64,000 bases of DNA from Taenia hydatigena (Eukaryota > Platyhelminthes > Cestoda > Cyclophyllidea > Taeniidae), in assembly GCA_036345935.2 (NCBI GenBank), contig JADWOT020000008.1:15516655-15580654 (forward strand), given 5' to 3'. The notes under the pieces were generated by a model. That model was not told the origin of the DNA, did not search any database, and saw only the letters and a program-made list of their open reading frames with translations. This document shows, in pieces, positions 1 to 41,866 of this stretch (position 1 is the first letter of the stretch; each line of letters begins with the position of its first letter). The position numbers were made by a program, and so were the translations under genes.

Positions 1-608
1 TCAATTTTCGGCTGCATTTTCTTCTACTTGTCTGAAATTCCTTGCGGTAAACCATCTCATCATAAACACACTTTTCATGGTTTCCAAAGTAATCCCTACC
101 TCTTGCGCGGGATGCGGTAGAACAAATTGGTGGGTATTATTTATGTGATCCATTGTTTTCAGTCTGCGCATACCTTAAATGGTATTTGGAGCGTGCATGC
201 TTCTATTAATAAATACGGTTGGGTAGCTCACTTGGACCATCTTTTCTCGGAATCATTGTGTTTGCTGCCGATGTTGCATCTATCTAATGCTCCTATTTTG
301 TCTGCATCCGCCACCACACATTTGTTACCTCTTTCCCTTGTTGTTTTGTGCTGACTTGCTGCACCAAGTCCTCTTCGGTATTGTCGCTCTTACCTTATTA
401 TCTCACCCAAGTGGTTTCAAAAGGGATCTTTTTAACAGCTTAAGGTAGGGCAACAAATTTGGGCAATTGTTAATACCCATCAATTTTCCACGATTTGGCA
501 GAGTGTTCTATCAACTCCTTTCCCTTTTCGATCGTCGTGATGATCTTTAAATTGCGTACTTTGTTGCCTAAAACATTTGCATGGTGATTGCACTATGGTA
601 CTCTCTAG
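1..608 (+). other. Cav1: Cav1 intron (3' part)
   Basis: No coding signal seen. The domain II pore and the first half of IIS6 are not here, so this is the 3' part of the intron that ends at the acceptor before 609. Confidence 0.8.
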
Positions 609-28913
<28,305 letters not shown>

Positions 28914-29033
28914 GGTGCGTGCTCGCTACTTATTTTTTAATTTCAGTAGCATACATCCCACAGGCTTGGCCTTGCTTTCTACTCACTTTGATAGTTAGGA
29001 AGCCAATTCTTAATTTGATTGAATTAGAGCTAG

Positions 29034-29039
29034 AATAAA
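29034..29039 (+). promoter_or_regulatory. Polyadenylation signal AATAAA after Cav1
   Basis: Canonical hexamer on the plus strand 121 bases after the Cav1 stop codon. It is the first such hexamer downstream and supports the transcript end there. Confidence 0.55.
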
Positions 29040-31954
29040 CAGGCTTGCGAATTTGCTCTCCTATATATGGTTAAAGCTGCTGTTCACGGCCAGTAAAAGG
29101 GTAGACAACCGTTTATCTGAGCCAATAGGGAAGGCAGTCAATTTGGACCATGTTGATGACGCGCTTTTCTGTTTTCTCTCCCTTCTCCCTTTCCAGGTAT
29201 ATTTATCAAGGCTCGGTGTTTCGACGTTAGCGTCGTAACTTATTTCTGCTACCTACCAATGCTATGTTACATGGCCTTCTCCCCCATGACCGGCCAAGAT
29301 GACATATACATGCTCACTCGTACAAATTAGGCAGATGTACAGGTCGCTATTCGTTGCCAAAGCTTAGTCAACAGGAAGATAGAAGATAAAAACAAGCTAT
29401 TGGCTCGGCTTTTCCTTAGGACCTCGGAATCTTGTCACTCGCATCCCTCTCCCCGCTTATGCAACCTGTATGATATTCGAGATTCTCCACTTTCTCTAGT
29501 TCTTTCCTTTGAGGGTGGAGGTTAATGGTTAAATTAACAGGTACTCCTAGCTCTAAGTTACCCCATGGTCCAAACAGCTCGAAAGTGGGCAAAATTTATC
29601 ATTCAGTTTACGATTGCTCAGGTAACCAATCAGAGAATTAGTACGGTCTGCAAGGCTAGCGGTCGTCACAGACTACATCGAACCTTTGGAGAGGCCTCCG
29701 AAGCTTTAACTCCTTGACATCCCCGTCTTTGGGAAAATTCATTGCACACTTTAAAGAGCATTTTGAAGCCCCTACCATCGGATTACCTTCATGAATTTGA
29801 ATGGGGAAATGGTGCGCTGCAGAAATGTCACGGGATAGAGCTCAGTGCGATCCTTTAAGGCATCCTTTTAAGCGCTGGCCTTTCTATGTTGCAACCTTTT
29901 AAGAGTCTACTATGCTGCGGGAATAAATTTTACTTAGTTGTTTGGAAGACCGGTTATGCCATCAACGAAGTGTCGACCAGGTCGAGTCCACTTTTCGAGG
30001 TCAATCGAATGGCAGTCCTTCTGTTGTTTCAAACGCTAGTAGACCACTAGTTGACCAATCTACTTTGAGCGGACAAAGGTGCAGTTTATGAAAGAACTGG
30101 CGTCTAGAGGTCGTCTTCCTTCATTACCCGCTAGTGGTACGCGATTTCATAGGAGTGCTTTTTCAACCGACTTGATCGCATTCATTCTTGAATATCTACC
30201 GTGCTCTTGTTACATTAGCTAAGTTCCCTCCACCGAACATCACACTAACTTACACCTACCGGTACTTTTACTTCATTTTCTTGAAGGAAAAGTCATTTTG
30301 ATTAGAATTTACGTCCAAATCTTCGAGATATGTTTTAGCTGTTGAATTGGGAGGGCTCATAAGTAATCATTACCATGGGATCGCGCCCCAAGGAGCGTTC
30401 AGTCGTTGTGTGTCTATACTAACCTAAAGCACTACTGCTGTAGTGAATAAAACATTCGCCTCCTGTCAGGAAAAGGCAATGCAGTAGGCTCCTCTCTGAC
30501 TCCAGTCCCACCTAACCCATTGGGGATTCCTCTCACACCATCTTTATTTCCTTAAACATTGCCAAGGTCTGGAAACGGGAACGAGCCGAAATTTATTGCA
30601 GCTCTTTTGCGCACGGGCTAAAATGTCCGGTTACCTGAAAGATGCCTTAAACTTTTTTTGTGTTTCCCAACATTATTAAGACTTGCGATTGAAGGATGAC
30701 AATGATTTGCCCTTTTTGAGGGGAAAAGATTGAACGAGAAGAAGGACTACTTTTGACTTAATTTGGGTAGAAATTTCGCGTTGGGATATTTCCTTGTAAA
30801 CGACAGAGACGAGAGTAGAGTGGCCTTGAGGAGCTCAGAAGGGCGAGCAATCTAGCCGCTTGGCAAAAGAATTGTCACAGGAGGATGGGGCAAAGGCGAC
30901 TGCGCAATTTATGCGCCAATTGCATCAAAGGGGAAGAGCACTCCGTCGTTCGCTTGATTGTAGTAGGCAAAAGGTTGGTCGGACGCATAAATCCATCGCC
31001 GTCTTCACGTGTATTCAGGACGGGGAAGGGGACAAAGGCCCTTTCACAGAGTTGTCTATTTAAAGACGATTAGCTGGTTATTTTGTTAGTAACTGTAGTG
31101 GGAAGTGTAAATAGCACTAGGGAGAAAAATTAACGGAAAAAAGGGGAACCTTGAAATTGATTCACTAGGAATGCGGGGCAGGAGGACAAAATCCGACTGC
31201 CATAACTACAAAGGGGTCAAATTTTACTCAAAACAAAAGGATTTTACCGTCACCTTTATTTCCTTAGACACAATTAATTCGCTTTTAATGTGATTCTAAG
31301 TGACCGATTACCGTGGTCTAGCGAGGGACATTCGTCACACCTCTATGGCAGCATTAGTTCTATCACTTTAAAAGTGCTTTAAGACATTTTATTAGTAGTC
31401 AATGTTTATTATTGACTTTAATTTCTCTTCCGTGTGTGGCAAGTGGATACTCCATTTGTCATGCGCAATTTCTACCCCTTTACCCTCCCCAAATACGTGA
31501 CGCCTAAAAGAGGCAGGGCAGACTGTTCTAATGGCCTCTTGCAGGATGCACGACAAATCAAGCAGCAGCAACGCTTTAATTGATCTCAATGAATGCGTCT
31601 GTCTCTCCAAGCCTTTTTCTTTTGTAAAAGAGGCATCGGTTAGGCGAACACGTCCACGCTGGCCTACCAATAGGAGGGATACCCATTTGAAGCAGCAGTC
31701 TGTTAACGAGGATGCCAAAAAAGGAATAAGTGATGTCCAAGTGAGGTGTGCTTATTGTAAAATGTGTAGCATGATTTTGCTTTTCTTGGCAAATTCAGCA
31801 ACGCCAAAAAGCCATTCCTGTTACAGAAAGGTCTAGAAGAACAATCAATCACTGCGACTCACCTATTCGAGTGACATCAAAACAACCTGCTAAGCTGACC
31901 TATCACCGCAAGAGCCACAGAACTGTGAAGCATGAACTGTATTCTGTTTTCTGT

Positions 31955-32089
31955 GGCATATGAGAGCCCGTAGCGGCTGAGGATATTGAGCAACAATTGT
32001 ATTGCCTTGGTAGCCACAGTCGTGGTCTCCAACCACTTCGAAAGGGAATCTACCAAAGTGAGGCAAGAGAAGTGATTGGATGGACTAGT
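31955..32089 (-). mobile_element. Ty3/gypsy-type integrase core fragment (degenerate)
   Basis: On the minus strand, 45 codons read TSPSNHFSCLTLVDSLSKW and then LETTTVATKAIQLLLNILSRYGLSYA in two consecutive pieces without a stop. The pattern VD-SKW-E, then T-ATKAI-LL, then RYGL is the central part of the retroviral-type integrase fold as found in gypsy elements, with the first catalytic Asp in LVDSLSKW. The sequence on either side is disrupted by stops and I found no LTRs, RT or primer-binding site, so this is a decayed fragment. A remnant (AEFAKKSKIM) may continue towards 31780. Confidence 0.65.
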
Positions 32090-35000
32090 ATGATTGATAC
32101 GGCGACGTGATTGGAGTGGAAATTTTTGTATATCCTTCCATTTCTACTGGTGATGCTAATAAATAGGTGATATCTTCGTCCATGAAAAATTTCTGGTGAT
32201 AAACCCCAGAGGACTGACGTCTAGATGCAGGGCATCACAAGGGTAAAACATCTGGCTTGAGGCCGTTGCTGAGACGAGACGCATTATCTTGTGGGGCCTT
32301 GATGTAGCAAGATTTTTAGCGACAGACGTCAGGATAGTCCGAATAATATCACGACTTCTTTGATTACTGGGCCGCCTTCACTGGATGCTGGCATTGTTAG
32401 GGTAAGAAAGTGACCATTTGTGGGTCCTTTTGTATACATTTGGTTTGTCCTTGCTCATTCGGTAAAAACTGCATTTTTGAACGCATTCTCTAAATGACAA
32501 GCGATCAGATTACTTCAAACCCATAAATAAGCAGACCTCATCAATTCCCAAAGAGAAGACGTAGATCAACTCTGATCCCTTGCAAAACTTTAAAGACTTG
32601 GATGTCCCCACGCTATTGCAACACGCAACGCCTTCTCTTAACTCAGAAGATCGAAACCGGAGGCAGCTGTCACCTGTTTTGAGACATTATTGCACTGCCT
32701 TTTTCCTCATTTTGGGAAAAGAAGGTACAGAAACGGTATTAAGTCCTGTAAAATGGCCGCTTTGGCTAATTTTAATGCGGATTGAGAATTTAAAATGGTT
32801 TTGTTGGAAAGGTAGCGATAACTGCGTTACTGCCGTGGAGCGGGAGATTTCATGCCACTCACAACAAATGGCAGAAAGGGAAACGGAGAGAGAGGGCAAA
32901 AAGGCGACTGAAAGTTGACGAGAACAAACCTACCGCACGCACACACACAAAAGCCTAATTTTATCCCTTCCCATTGGTATGGAGTAATAAATTGGCCTCG
33001 AAACGGTGATTTAAAGAGCGATTTCTGTGTTTCTTCTCTTCTACTTTCTACTGCAAATATACGAAGTGGTCTGCGTTAAGTCACCTGTCAATATGGCCAT
33101 CCCTTTGACTACTTCATCCCCGATCAATGAAATTTCAAAATCCGAGCAGAAATTGTAGCCAAAGGTCTGTAAATGCTCAGACCCTTTTACAGTCAGAGAC
33201 TACAAGAGACAGGAAGAATTTCATTCGCACTCTACTGAATCAAGGGGACCAACGAATGAGCTTTGATTTTGCCTGCCATCTTGTTCAGAAAATGAGATAA
33301 CTTGGTCCGCAACGCATAAATTCGTGTGAATGATGGAAAGCCCCACACAAAGCGAACTCTCACTGTCTGTTTATGCCTCATGGAAGTAGTGGTGGCAACG
33401 CCTCTTTTCATCAACTTCCTTGTTGTTTGTAGATGGTTTTGATTCCACAACAGTAGGCTGTGTGCTTAAAGGCCTCATTTTTTGAGGCACGAACAAGGGG
33501 CTGCTTCTAGGTTTTCCGGCAAATTCGGTCCCTTTAACGAGAGATTCGAGAGGCATTTTATCACCAACGCAAGAGGACTGCAATAGCCACGCAACAGAAC
33601 TTGTGTCACAGACAGTTGCTGTTTATCGTCCATTGCGGGATAGTGAGTCATGGCAGTGGGAACAACTGTGTGGGCTCCATATTGCATGGTAGGGGCCGAC
33701 ACATCAAGGGTGAGTGCCATGTCAGGATGACAGGGGTAACCGAAACCACACACACCCATTTACTTTCCCTCACCAGCCTGGCCTACATCCTCTTTCCTCT
33801 TAGCTGTGGCATGGCCATCAAGACAGCTGCTACTGGCGCTACTGCTCCTTCTGCAGCACTGCCAGTGGTGGTGATGGAGGCACCACCTATTTCTCTCATT
33901 AATGAGTGGAAATTCAGACAGCAACAATATGTGCAACAGCCTAGGATTCTTGGGTATACAAAGAATGCAATCAGCCACTGACATAAGAGTCGGCATCACT
34001 CTTTCCTTTAGGAGACAAAGTGAGAGGCACTATCATTCACAAAAAATAACAGAACGAGGTTTGTTTAATTTGGTTTTTAATTACACGGGTTTGTCAATCT
34101 TCGCATTTTGAGTTGAGCATTAAGAGTCCCCTCCGAACGGTTCATATTTATTGCAAAGGGTGCCTGAGATGCTGCGAAGACGGGAGAGCTCACATGGTCA
34201 CAAGGACAGCAAATTAATGTGCGATTTCAGGGAGAATGAGGAGTGCTGGATCAGTGTGCATCAATATATATGAGTGTAATTCCATGAGATAGTGACAGGT
34301 GCGATCATGTAAGTTTGGCTAAGGTACAAACTTCATCGTCTATCGAATGATGGTCTCAGCGAAAACTCGTATGCAGCAGCAACGATTGCGATCGTTTTCG
34401 TTAACGCTACTAAGAATATTCCTATTTACAAAAGGCGAAACAAATCCTCCAACTTCATTTGTGAAACTCAAAAAACCTCTCATGTTTCATTTTCACGCAT
34501 GCATTAAACGGTTAAGAATCGTTCGTGGAACTGTCGTCACCGAGCATTTAAGTGTCAATTAGTTAAAGGTCGGAAAGACAACCAGAGGGCAAAACCAAGG
34601 AAATATGAATTTCAGTGAAACTACAGGGGGAAAAAGCTCTCAAAAGGACATAATACAGCAGTAAGACGGGATTAATTCAAGGCAGACAAATATTCATGTA
34701 CTTAAAAAACATTTGGAGTTGGTGAAGGAGCCACCGAGACGAAAGTTCTGTTCTCTCTCGTTCAAGGTAGCCCACCACAGCACTGGAATTAAGATCAAAG
34801 AGAGGGTACCATTGCCTCACCTGCTCTTCTATGTGATCCTGATGCCATTTGTCATTGGTCACTCACATGATCAAAGTAAAAGTGGCGCAGAAACGGAATT
34901 GGTTGACACCCAACAGCTTGAAATTCCAAGGGCTGTACAATTACTCGACAGGAGACATGGCAGATTTATTCATACCAAATCTACGCGGTGATTTGGGAGT

Positions 35001-36991
35001 TCTACATGTCTGGCCATTGCCTCTGCCCTGCATCGTGGTTGACTTTACCCCGTTCCTTGTCGATCTGCGTGGCCGTGTAGATCTACAAATTATATCTCCA
35101 CACTAGCGACGAGGAAATCCTATTTTCCTTCATCATGTCCATCCAGGATTCCGGACTTTATGGTCTTTCTAAAAAAGTCACAATCAACTGATCTATGGGC
35201 TTCATTACCGCTGCTTATGGGGACCATGTCCCAGGACCTCGTCATGTGTACAATATTCACCTCAGTTACTTCAGATTAAGGCGATAATTTCAAACTGATG
35301 ACCTCCAAAAACCTGGTCGGAGATCTCAACGTATAGATAAAGATAAATGAGTTAGATATTTTACGTGACATCAAGATGACGGGCATTAGCTTGCCAACAA
35401 CTTTGTGGTGAAAAGCGAATCTTTTCAAATACACCTTTCAAGGCACCAAATACACTCACATCTGGCGGTGTGAGTGACCCGAGCTGGTTGAATCCATGAT
35501 TGTAGAGACACGAGTCCTCTCTTGCTGAGTCAATGCGTTATCACCCACCGACCCACCAGCCATCCAGCCTTCCTACCAATGATGATTCACTGGTGTGCGT
35601 GTGTGCGTCGTGGAAGGCTGTCCAGATAGGTATCATTCACACGACTTTATGACGGCCATTCACGCCATGCTCATTGGAGAAGCTGCTGATTTTAACTTCG
35701 AGCTAAGAACTTGTGTTGGGTGGATGATAGATCGAGGTCGTTAAAGTCAAGTAAATCAGACATTTCGTGCGTATTTGGCTAAACTAGAGATGGACACAAT
35801 TGGGAAATTTCAATACAACCGGTTGATGTTAAGTCCAAGCATACTTTTACTAACCTCCTGGAGGTAGGAGGAACAGTGTAAAGCTGGCTTTGTACTCAGA
35901 ATGGACAAATTTATCGAGTCTGAGGATACTTGCGAATGATCGCATTCATTGCCACCACTGACACACTCGCCAGCGTGCGCTGATGAAGCGGTTCACTCCG
36001 CTGACTAAACTCTAACAAGAGGGATCAATGCGTTACAGAAAAGTTTACTGCTGAGGTTGTGAATGACGCCTAGACACCTCTTACGAATACGTGTGGAGAT
36101 GAGTGCGTTTGCTACTACAGGCACCCACTCACCGTCAATCCTTGCTTTCAGTATCAGCGCTGATGATAGGTCATGAGCTAGACTGACCCCGGTCAACATA
36201 TGCGCGGGCTATTAGCGCGCAGTGGTACCCACCACCACTTAGTTCTGCGTCCAGTGCCGCCACAGCGGTGTCGCGTTTCATAAGGGTGAGGGTTCGGCTT
36301 AATCCCTCTTTGTTGGTTGCACTAGTCACAAAGAACTTTTACACTTTTAACTTCCCCGTTCTCTGTTTTTATGATTTCTTCCCTAACAACTCGAACATGT
36401 GAATAACGAATCAAGAGAGATTGTTTTATTCAAACGTTTTGCTTTTTCGAAGGAAAAAGGTATGGCAAATTAGACTTTTACAGTGGCGAAATTTGGCTCT
36501 GGTCATACGTCTCTCGTTCTGACCTTTTAGGTCTTCTGCAGCTTTAAGTCGGAGGCATGAGCCGCTCCTATACCTCCATTCAAAATAAACTCGACTCCAC
36601 AACACGTTTACAAGCGTGGTTTGATGTGGTCGTTAGCTTCATCCGCCAGACACTTTTCGCCTTCCGTGCATGCAGGACATGAGCAGCCATTGCTCCGTGC
36701 GACAGCCCGAAATGTGACAATCATTTAAGGTATTGAGGGGAGTAGAAGAAGTCTTCTGACTTTGATGAGTCCTTATTACACCTTTTCATAGACTGAATAA
36801 ACCGCATTTTGGGACTGACTTCAACCTTCACGTCTATAGGCAACACAGGATACATTTATTCCCCCTGACAGCTTTTACTTAAATAATTAATCGATCGCAT
36901 TTACAACCCTATTGCTGTTTAGAAACTAATCAGCAGTTGTCTTTCCGCAGTATTTCCAATGAACCTTTAAATTTACTACATCCTATAACCA

Positions 36992-37011
36992 GCGTCACAC
37001 ATATGGGACGC
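36992..37011. repeat. GTCAC-N6-GTGAC palindrome (one mismatch)
   Basis: GCGTCACACATATGGGACGC, intergenic. Confidence 0.5.
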
Positions 37012-37650
37012 TAATTACTCTTGGTCATATTGAGACGTTGGAAGTTTCGAACTGTGGTGATCATTTTTCTTTAAAAGAATAGCAGCGAACACAATTGGCA
37101 ATGACATTCTGACGTGCTGGATTTGGGGAAGGAATGTACCAAAGTTATTAGAGTGTTGCCAAGTCATCGATAGAGTTCTGATGTGAATTGGAATTAGGAC
37201 AGAGGAACCCAAGGAAGAGCTAAAGCTACCAGGAGGCAGAGGGAGAGGGAAGATCAACGGGAATGGAGTGAAGAAGAAGAAGAATGAAAAGTGACAGAAG
37301 CGGTGATTAAGTCGTGAAAGCTGTCACCATCTGCCAGTGCCTCTGAATGGTGACTCATACCACCGCATCTTAGACTTTGGAAATTTGTATTTTAAAGTTG
37401 AAATAAAAAAAAATACCTGTCAAAAAAATACTCGCGGGAGGAGAGTTTTGTATGAGTAAATGAATCGTTGCAGGATTTTTTCAAATGCCAATCCCAACAA
37501 GCATTCCCACCACTAAATTTAATAGTCGCGAGGGCAGGTACGGAGGAGTACTCGCTAGTGGAAGCCAAAGTCGACCCGCAGAACAATCAATCCATCAATC
37601 GTTAGGAGTGCGAAGCTCTGGTCCCACCCACCCACAAGTGTTTGGCTTAA

Positions 37651-37670
37651 ATGTCAAAGTGTAGTGACAC
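37651..37670. repeat. GTCAC-N6-GTGAC palindrome (one mismatch)
   Basis: ATGTCAAAGTGTAGTGACAC, intergenic, 640 bases from the previous site. Confidence 0.4.
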
Positions 37671-38987
37671 TGAACTGTGCAAATGCTTCGGTCTCCTGGG
37701 TCGCACAGCCCTTCATAACTTTGGCCTCCCACTGATCTCCCGTACAGTAGTAACAAGCCTACCTCTTGTGGTGGTATGACGGTAATTCGGAACAGGAAAT
37801 AGATAGCGGTAGCGGGCGGGCGTCCTGGTGCCTTCACATGCGGCATAAAAAACTAAACACGCGCCGTGCATTGTAGATTGCTTTTTTAACTAAGTGGCCG
37901 TGTAATGAGAGATACCCTGGTATTTTACTACATGGTGTGCTAAATGTTCGAACCTTTTATCGGTTACGGTTACCGCCGAACGATTCACCGACTACGCATT
38001 TCACGTTTTTGAGGCAGGCACCACTTCTTCACCCATCTGCAGAGGAGCCTTTTCCTTTTCCTCTGTGTGATGAAGCCTACACGATCCCATTCGCTTCCCG
38101 AAGGCTAAAACAACACTTACGGGTAATATTTAAATGTCAAATCGACAAAATTCGAGGGATGGCAAGAACACTTATTTGTCGACTTCACAAACAGCCATTG
38201 GTGGTAGTAAAAGGCAACACGACCTCACCCTTCAATTTCCCGTACACCTTTCAGGACATTTCTTTAGGCGGAAGGTGGTAATCACTCTTCGGAAATTACA
38301 TTATCGCATGCGAATCCGACCGGACAGTGGGACAATGTTGGTTAGCCTTATGCTTTAGGGATTGTATGAACTGCGAAAAAAAGTACTTGGTTCTGGGATT
38401 ACAGTGAAGAGGATGCGCCGATGCGAGGACACCTGTGACAGATGGAGACGAAGACAGCTCCATTCACCAACTCTGTCAGATTGCCAGCAAGGATTTTGCA
38501 AATCTACCGTTTCAAGCCCAGTGCGGGTGGAGGCAAATATTCCACAATTGACTGCATATTTCTACCAGTCTTCCGAGGCACTATCAGCTCCTCCGCGATG
38601 ACTTTATTAATGATGGATAAGCGGAGAAAAAAACAGGAGCAAGTTACTTCTCAAGCGTGGTAGAAGAAACATCCTTTATTCCGGTGAGACAAATACTCTT
38701 CCGTATACCTCTGTCATAATGCAATATGTGAGCTTCATTCATCAAAACTCTTTGAAATACGAAAAAATGTCAAATTTAACCAAATTTTCCGATCCAAACT
38801 CACTAAATTAATGGGACAAATTACTTAAGGGGTAGAAAGATTGCCAAAATCCTCCATTTACATAATGAGGCGGCGTGGTTGGGAAGGACTTAGCTCAAGG
38901 TGACTTACTCATCACTCCACCTTAGTCTGCTGAGGTTCTACTTGGGAAATTGGCCAACTATGACCCTGGGTACTATCGTTCACCTAC

Positions 38988-39007
38988 TTGTCCCACAGTT
39001 GTGACAC
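38988..39007. repeat. GTCAC-N6-GTGAC palindrome (one mismatch)
   Basis: TTGTCCCACAGTTGTGACAC, intergenic. Confidence 0.4.
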
Positions 39008-41811
39008 CAAATTAAGGGAAGAATGTAGTGGTTCCTGTGCTGGCTACTTTTAATGCGTTCACCATCTTCTTCCTTCAGACGGTCCACTTGTGAAGGGGGA
39101 GATGACCACTTACTGTGATGAGTTCACTTTGCAGAGAAGGGATGGGTAAAGATTTTATGCACATTTGCTCCAGTAAATCACAATCCAGCTGGAAATTTCA
39201 CTTCTCCATAGTCAAGGGAAACTTGAGACTAAGCATCCTTCCATCTATCCTTCGCCACTTCTGGTTCTCGACTGCCTTCTCTACCTCTCACAAGTGATCG
39301 TGGGATTGTCCGAGTACAACGCCAAGACAAGGTAGAAACCGTGTTGAACTTGACAATATATCATCATTGGAAGGATGCAAGGCAATATCTTTTCCTTTCC
39401 CTCTTTTTCTGCTTTAAGGAGGGGTTCGAGTTACTCCTATAGTTAAGTTTTGAGCTTGCATGCTCTGAGAGAGGCCCTTTCCAGTGCGCCGAGATAGAAA
39501 ATCATCGAGCGTGCAAGGAGACCGCCATCCAATCACTAACTCGTATGCACGCTAAGTATTCAGACAATACCATCGATATCATTTTTTGTCAAGAACTGGG
39601 GTACCGCCTTAACACCTCATTGACTCGTCATCAGAATGGTTTGCAGCTTTTGGATCAAGCTTAAATGGCTTCATGATACAAATGAACTCCAGTCGCATTC
39701 ACGATGCTTAACTGGTAATAAAAGCCTCAACAGAGCAATTGAAAAGCGACTATGCATTGGACAAGTCTCCACTGAAGTATCACAAACTGTCAGTCACCAA
39801 AAATTGGGTGAGCAAAGTGCGATCACGACAGTTAAAGTATGACATTAAAACGTCAAAGCAGTCAGGCGTAGGAAAAAAGGAATGCGGGTATTAATTGCTC
39901 CCCCCTAACTAGTCGAATTTCCAACGCTGCTAATGATGGATGTATTAAGATTTCTTAATAGAAAGAATTTTTGCCATTCCAGATCGGGAAAAGACATATT
40001 AAGATTAATTTGCCTTCTAAACATAACCATTTAGTGGTCGCTAGGAGAACACTAGTAGGCGTTACCCCTCCCATCCCCAACTGCCACCGCCGCCACCTCG
40101 ACCGAACTGTCACAGCGCCGACCGAGGCCTAATTGACGATTTTGGATGTCGGAAAAAGAGAGGGAGAGAGAGTGAGAGCGAGGAACAGCAACAGTGGCAG
40201 CGGTGGATTCACGCTTGGAATACAGCCAAATCCAAAATTCCGATGACGGTAGCTACGCTTTTGCTGCTTGACACGCGGATTTTATCTCATCTCCTCCCCT
40301 CACTCGCTTTCTGGCTCACCTACTTCCAGGCTTCACTCTTGCTTTACAAACAACCTTTGTAAATACGTTTTTTTTTCAAAAATAAGTCAGAAATAAACGC
40401 TAACTCCTAACTCATCTGCTCGTTAAATTCAGCGGAGCCCATTACCCGATCGCATCCGGCTCGAAGAACGTGACGCATCCCGTCAGACCGACCGCTGATC
40501 AGGATTTAGTTTCAATTATTTTCTAAAATGATTTAGTTCCCCAATTTCGGAAAGACTATCTCTAGAAGCAACTACGGCTCTCAAGTTCAGTGATGCGATA
40601 GTGCATTTCCAATTGAGCACTTGACAGACGCCTTTTGAATTGAAGCCACACATTTGCTACTGAGACTGAGAAAACAGGCGCCAACTGTCGTTAATTTCCC
40701 GTTAAAATCAGCTGCCGCTCACTCGCTCGCTCAAAGAAAGAAAATGCGATTATATCCAAATGAGGAACACCTAATATCATCTTTTCTGCCTTAAACGCAA
40801 CCCGCATTCACATGAAGAAGCCCGTAGACACCAACCCTCTTGCCCCAGCAAAGACTGAGGGGGATGGAGAGCACTTGGGCGTCGTGGTAATGAACGTGTT
40901 GTTAGAACTTTATAATAGCCCAGCTTCTGGGGCGGATTTACTTTATTTCAAAGTTTTAGCTTTTTTAGGCTTTTCACTTTATTAACTGAAAAATTGCTAA
41001 AATTGAAAATTAACAGACAGTTTTGACGTGGCTGCGTTAATAGCTTGTGACAATGGCACTTTTAGTTACTGGAAAGTGCCAAAACGCCATTGGAGGGTAA
41101 TTTATACATTGTCCTTAATTTATTTCTCGTTTTTTAAGCATTAACCTTCCGAAGCCTTTCTTCCTTCCAAAAATTGAAAGTAATATCTCCTGACGCGGCG
41201 TTCGCTAAAAAACGGTCGTGGATTTGTTTCTAAGAGCCAAGCTCTCGAGCAGATGTGCAACCCGTGGAGGCCGAAGAGGCCGCGTTGTTAGGGCAACTGC
41301 CACAAGGAAGTTTTTGACTCCGCCGCGAAAGTGGACAAAAGAAAGAGGACAAAAAAGTATATAAATATTTTGCGCGGTTAATTCTATTGTTAAAGCGAAT
41401 TTTTTCGGCTACTGCCCCACTCATAGAGAGTAGGTATTTAATACTTAAAAGTCAGCCCACTCTACGAGATACCGCGCGTTCATCCCTTGGATAAGAGGAT
41501 TTTAATGAAGTCTACTTGCCATAATCCATCTAGGCTGCTTCGACGGGACTAAATTAGACTGCCAGAGTGGGGGACTTTCCAGGTTGAGGCAGGCAATACC
41601 CAACATCTTCTCTCACCAACTAAGCGCTCATGAAATAAACAAGACCGGCATTTCCTCTCGTGAGGTTATGGTTAAATTTGACGCTTGCGATTAGGGTTTG
41701 GCAGCTTTGCGAGACTCGCTGACTTAAAGGCGTCTCGTATAACCCCTTGGGAGGACGCGGAGAAGGGGGGTAGTGGGGACGGAGGAGCAGGGAGGAGGAG
41801 AGGAACGTGTA

Positions 41812-41866
41812 ATGTCTGGAAATCGCTCAGGCAATGAACCTAATCATGGCAGTGAATCACAGGAAG
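41812..41866 (+). CDS. Candidate gene exon 1 (start codon)
   Basis: ATG in the context cgtgtaATGtct, 18 codons, donor gtagac. Leaves one base of a split codon. Confidence 0.32.

Larger units (their letters stand above)
29040..41811. other. Long intergenic stretch with retroelement debris
   Basis: No gene supported. It contains a gypsy integrase fragment (31955-32089, minus), palindromes at 36992, 37651 and 38988, and a GA-rich patch near 40153-40185. At 33.65-33.98 kb there is an ambiguous splice-flanked open segment (see findings). Confidence 0.5.

Noticed and set aside
30836..30973. 46-codon open stretch flanked by cag and gttggt
   Set aside because: Too short to be significant and no partner exons.
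31531..31963. A neat two-exon plus-strand gene (70 + 54 codons, 58 bp intron, phase 0)
   Set aside because: It lies antisense to and beside the decayed gypsy integrase sequence; open frames opposite old coding sequence are common. The protein has no recognisable feature.
32580..32918. 112-codon plus-strand frame
   Set aside because: Length within chance range, weak acceptor, and next to retroelement debris.
40812..40886. ATG with 25 codons (MKKPVDTNPLAPAKTEG...) and donor gtaatg
   Set aside because: No convincing phase-0 partner exon found before 41.8 kb.
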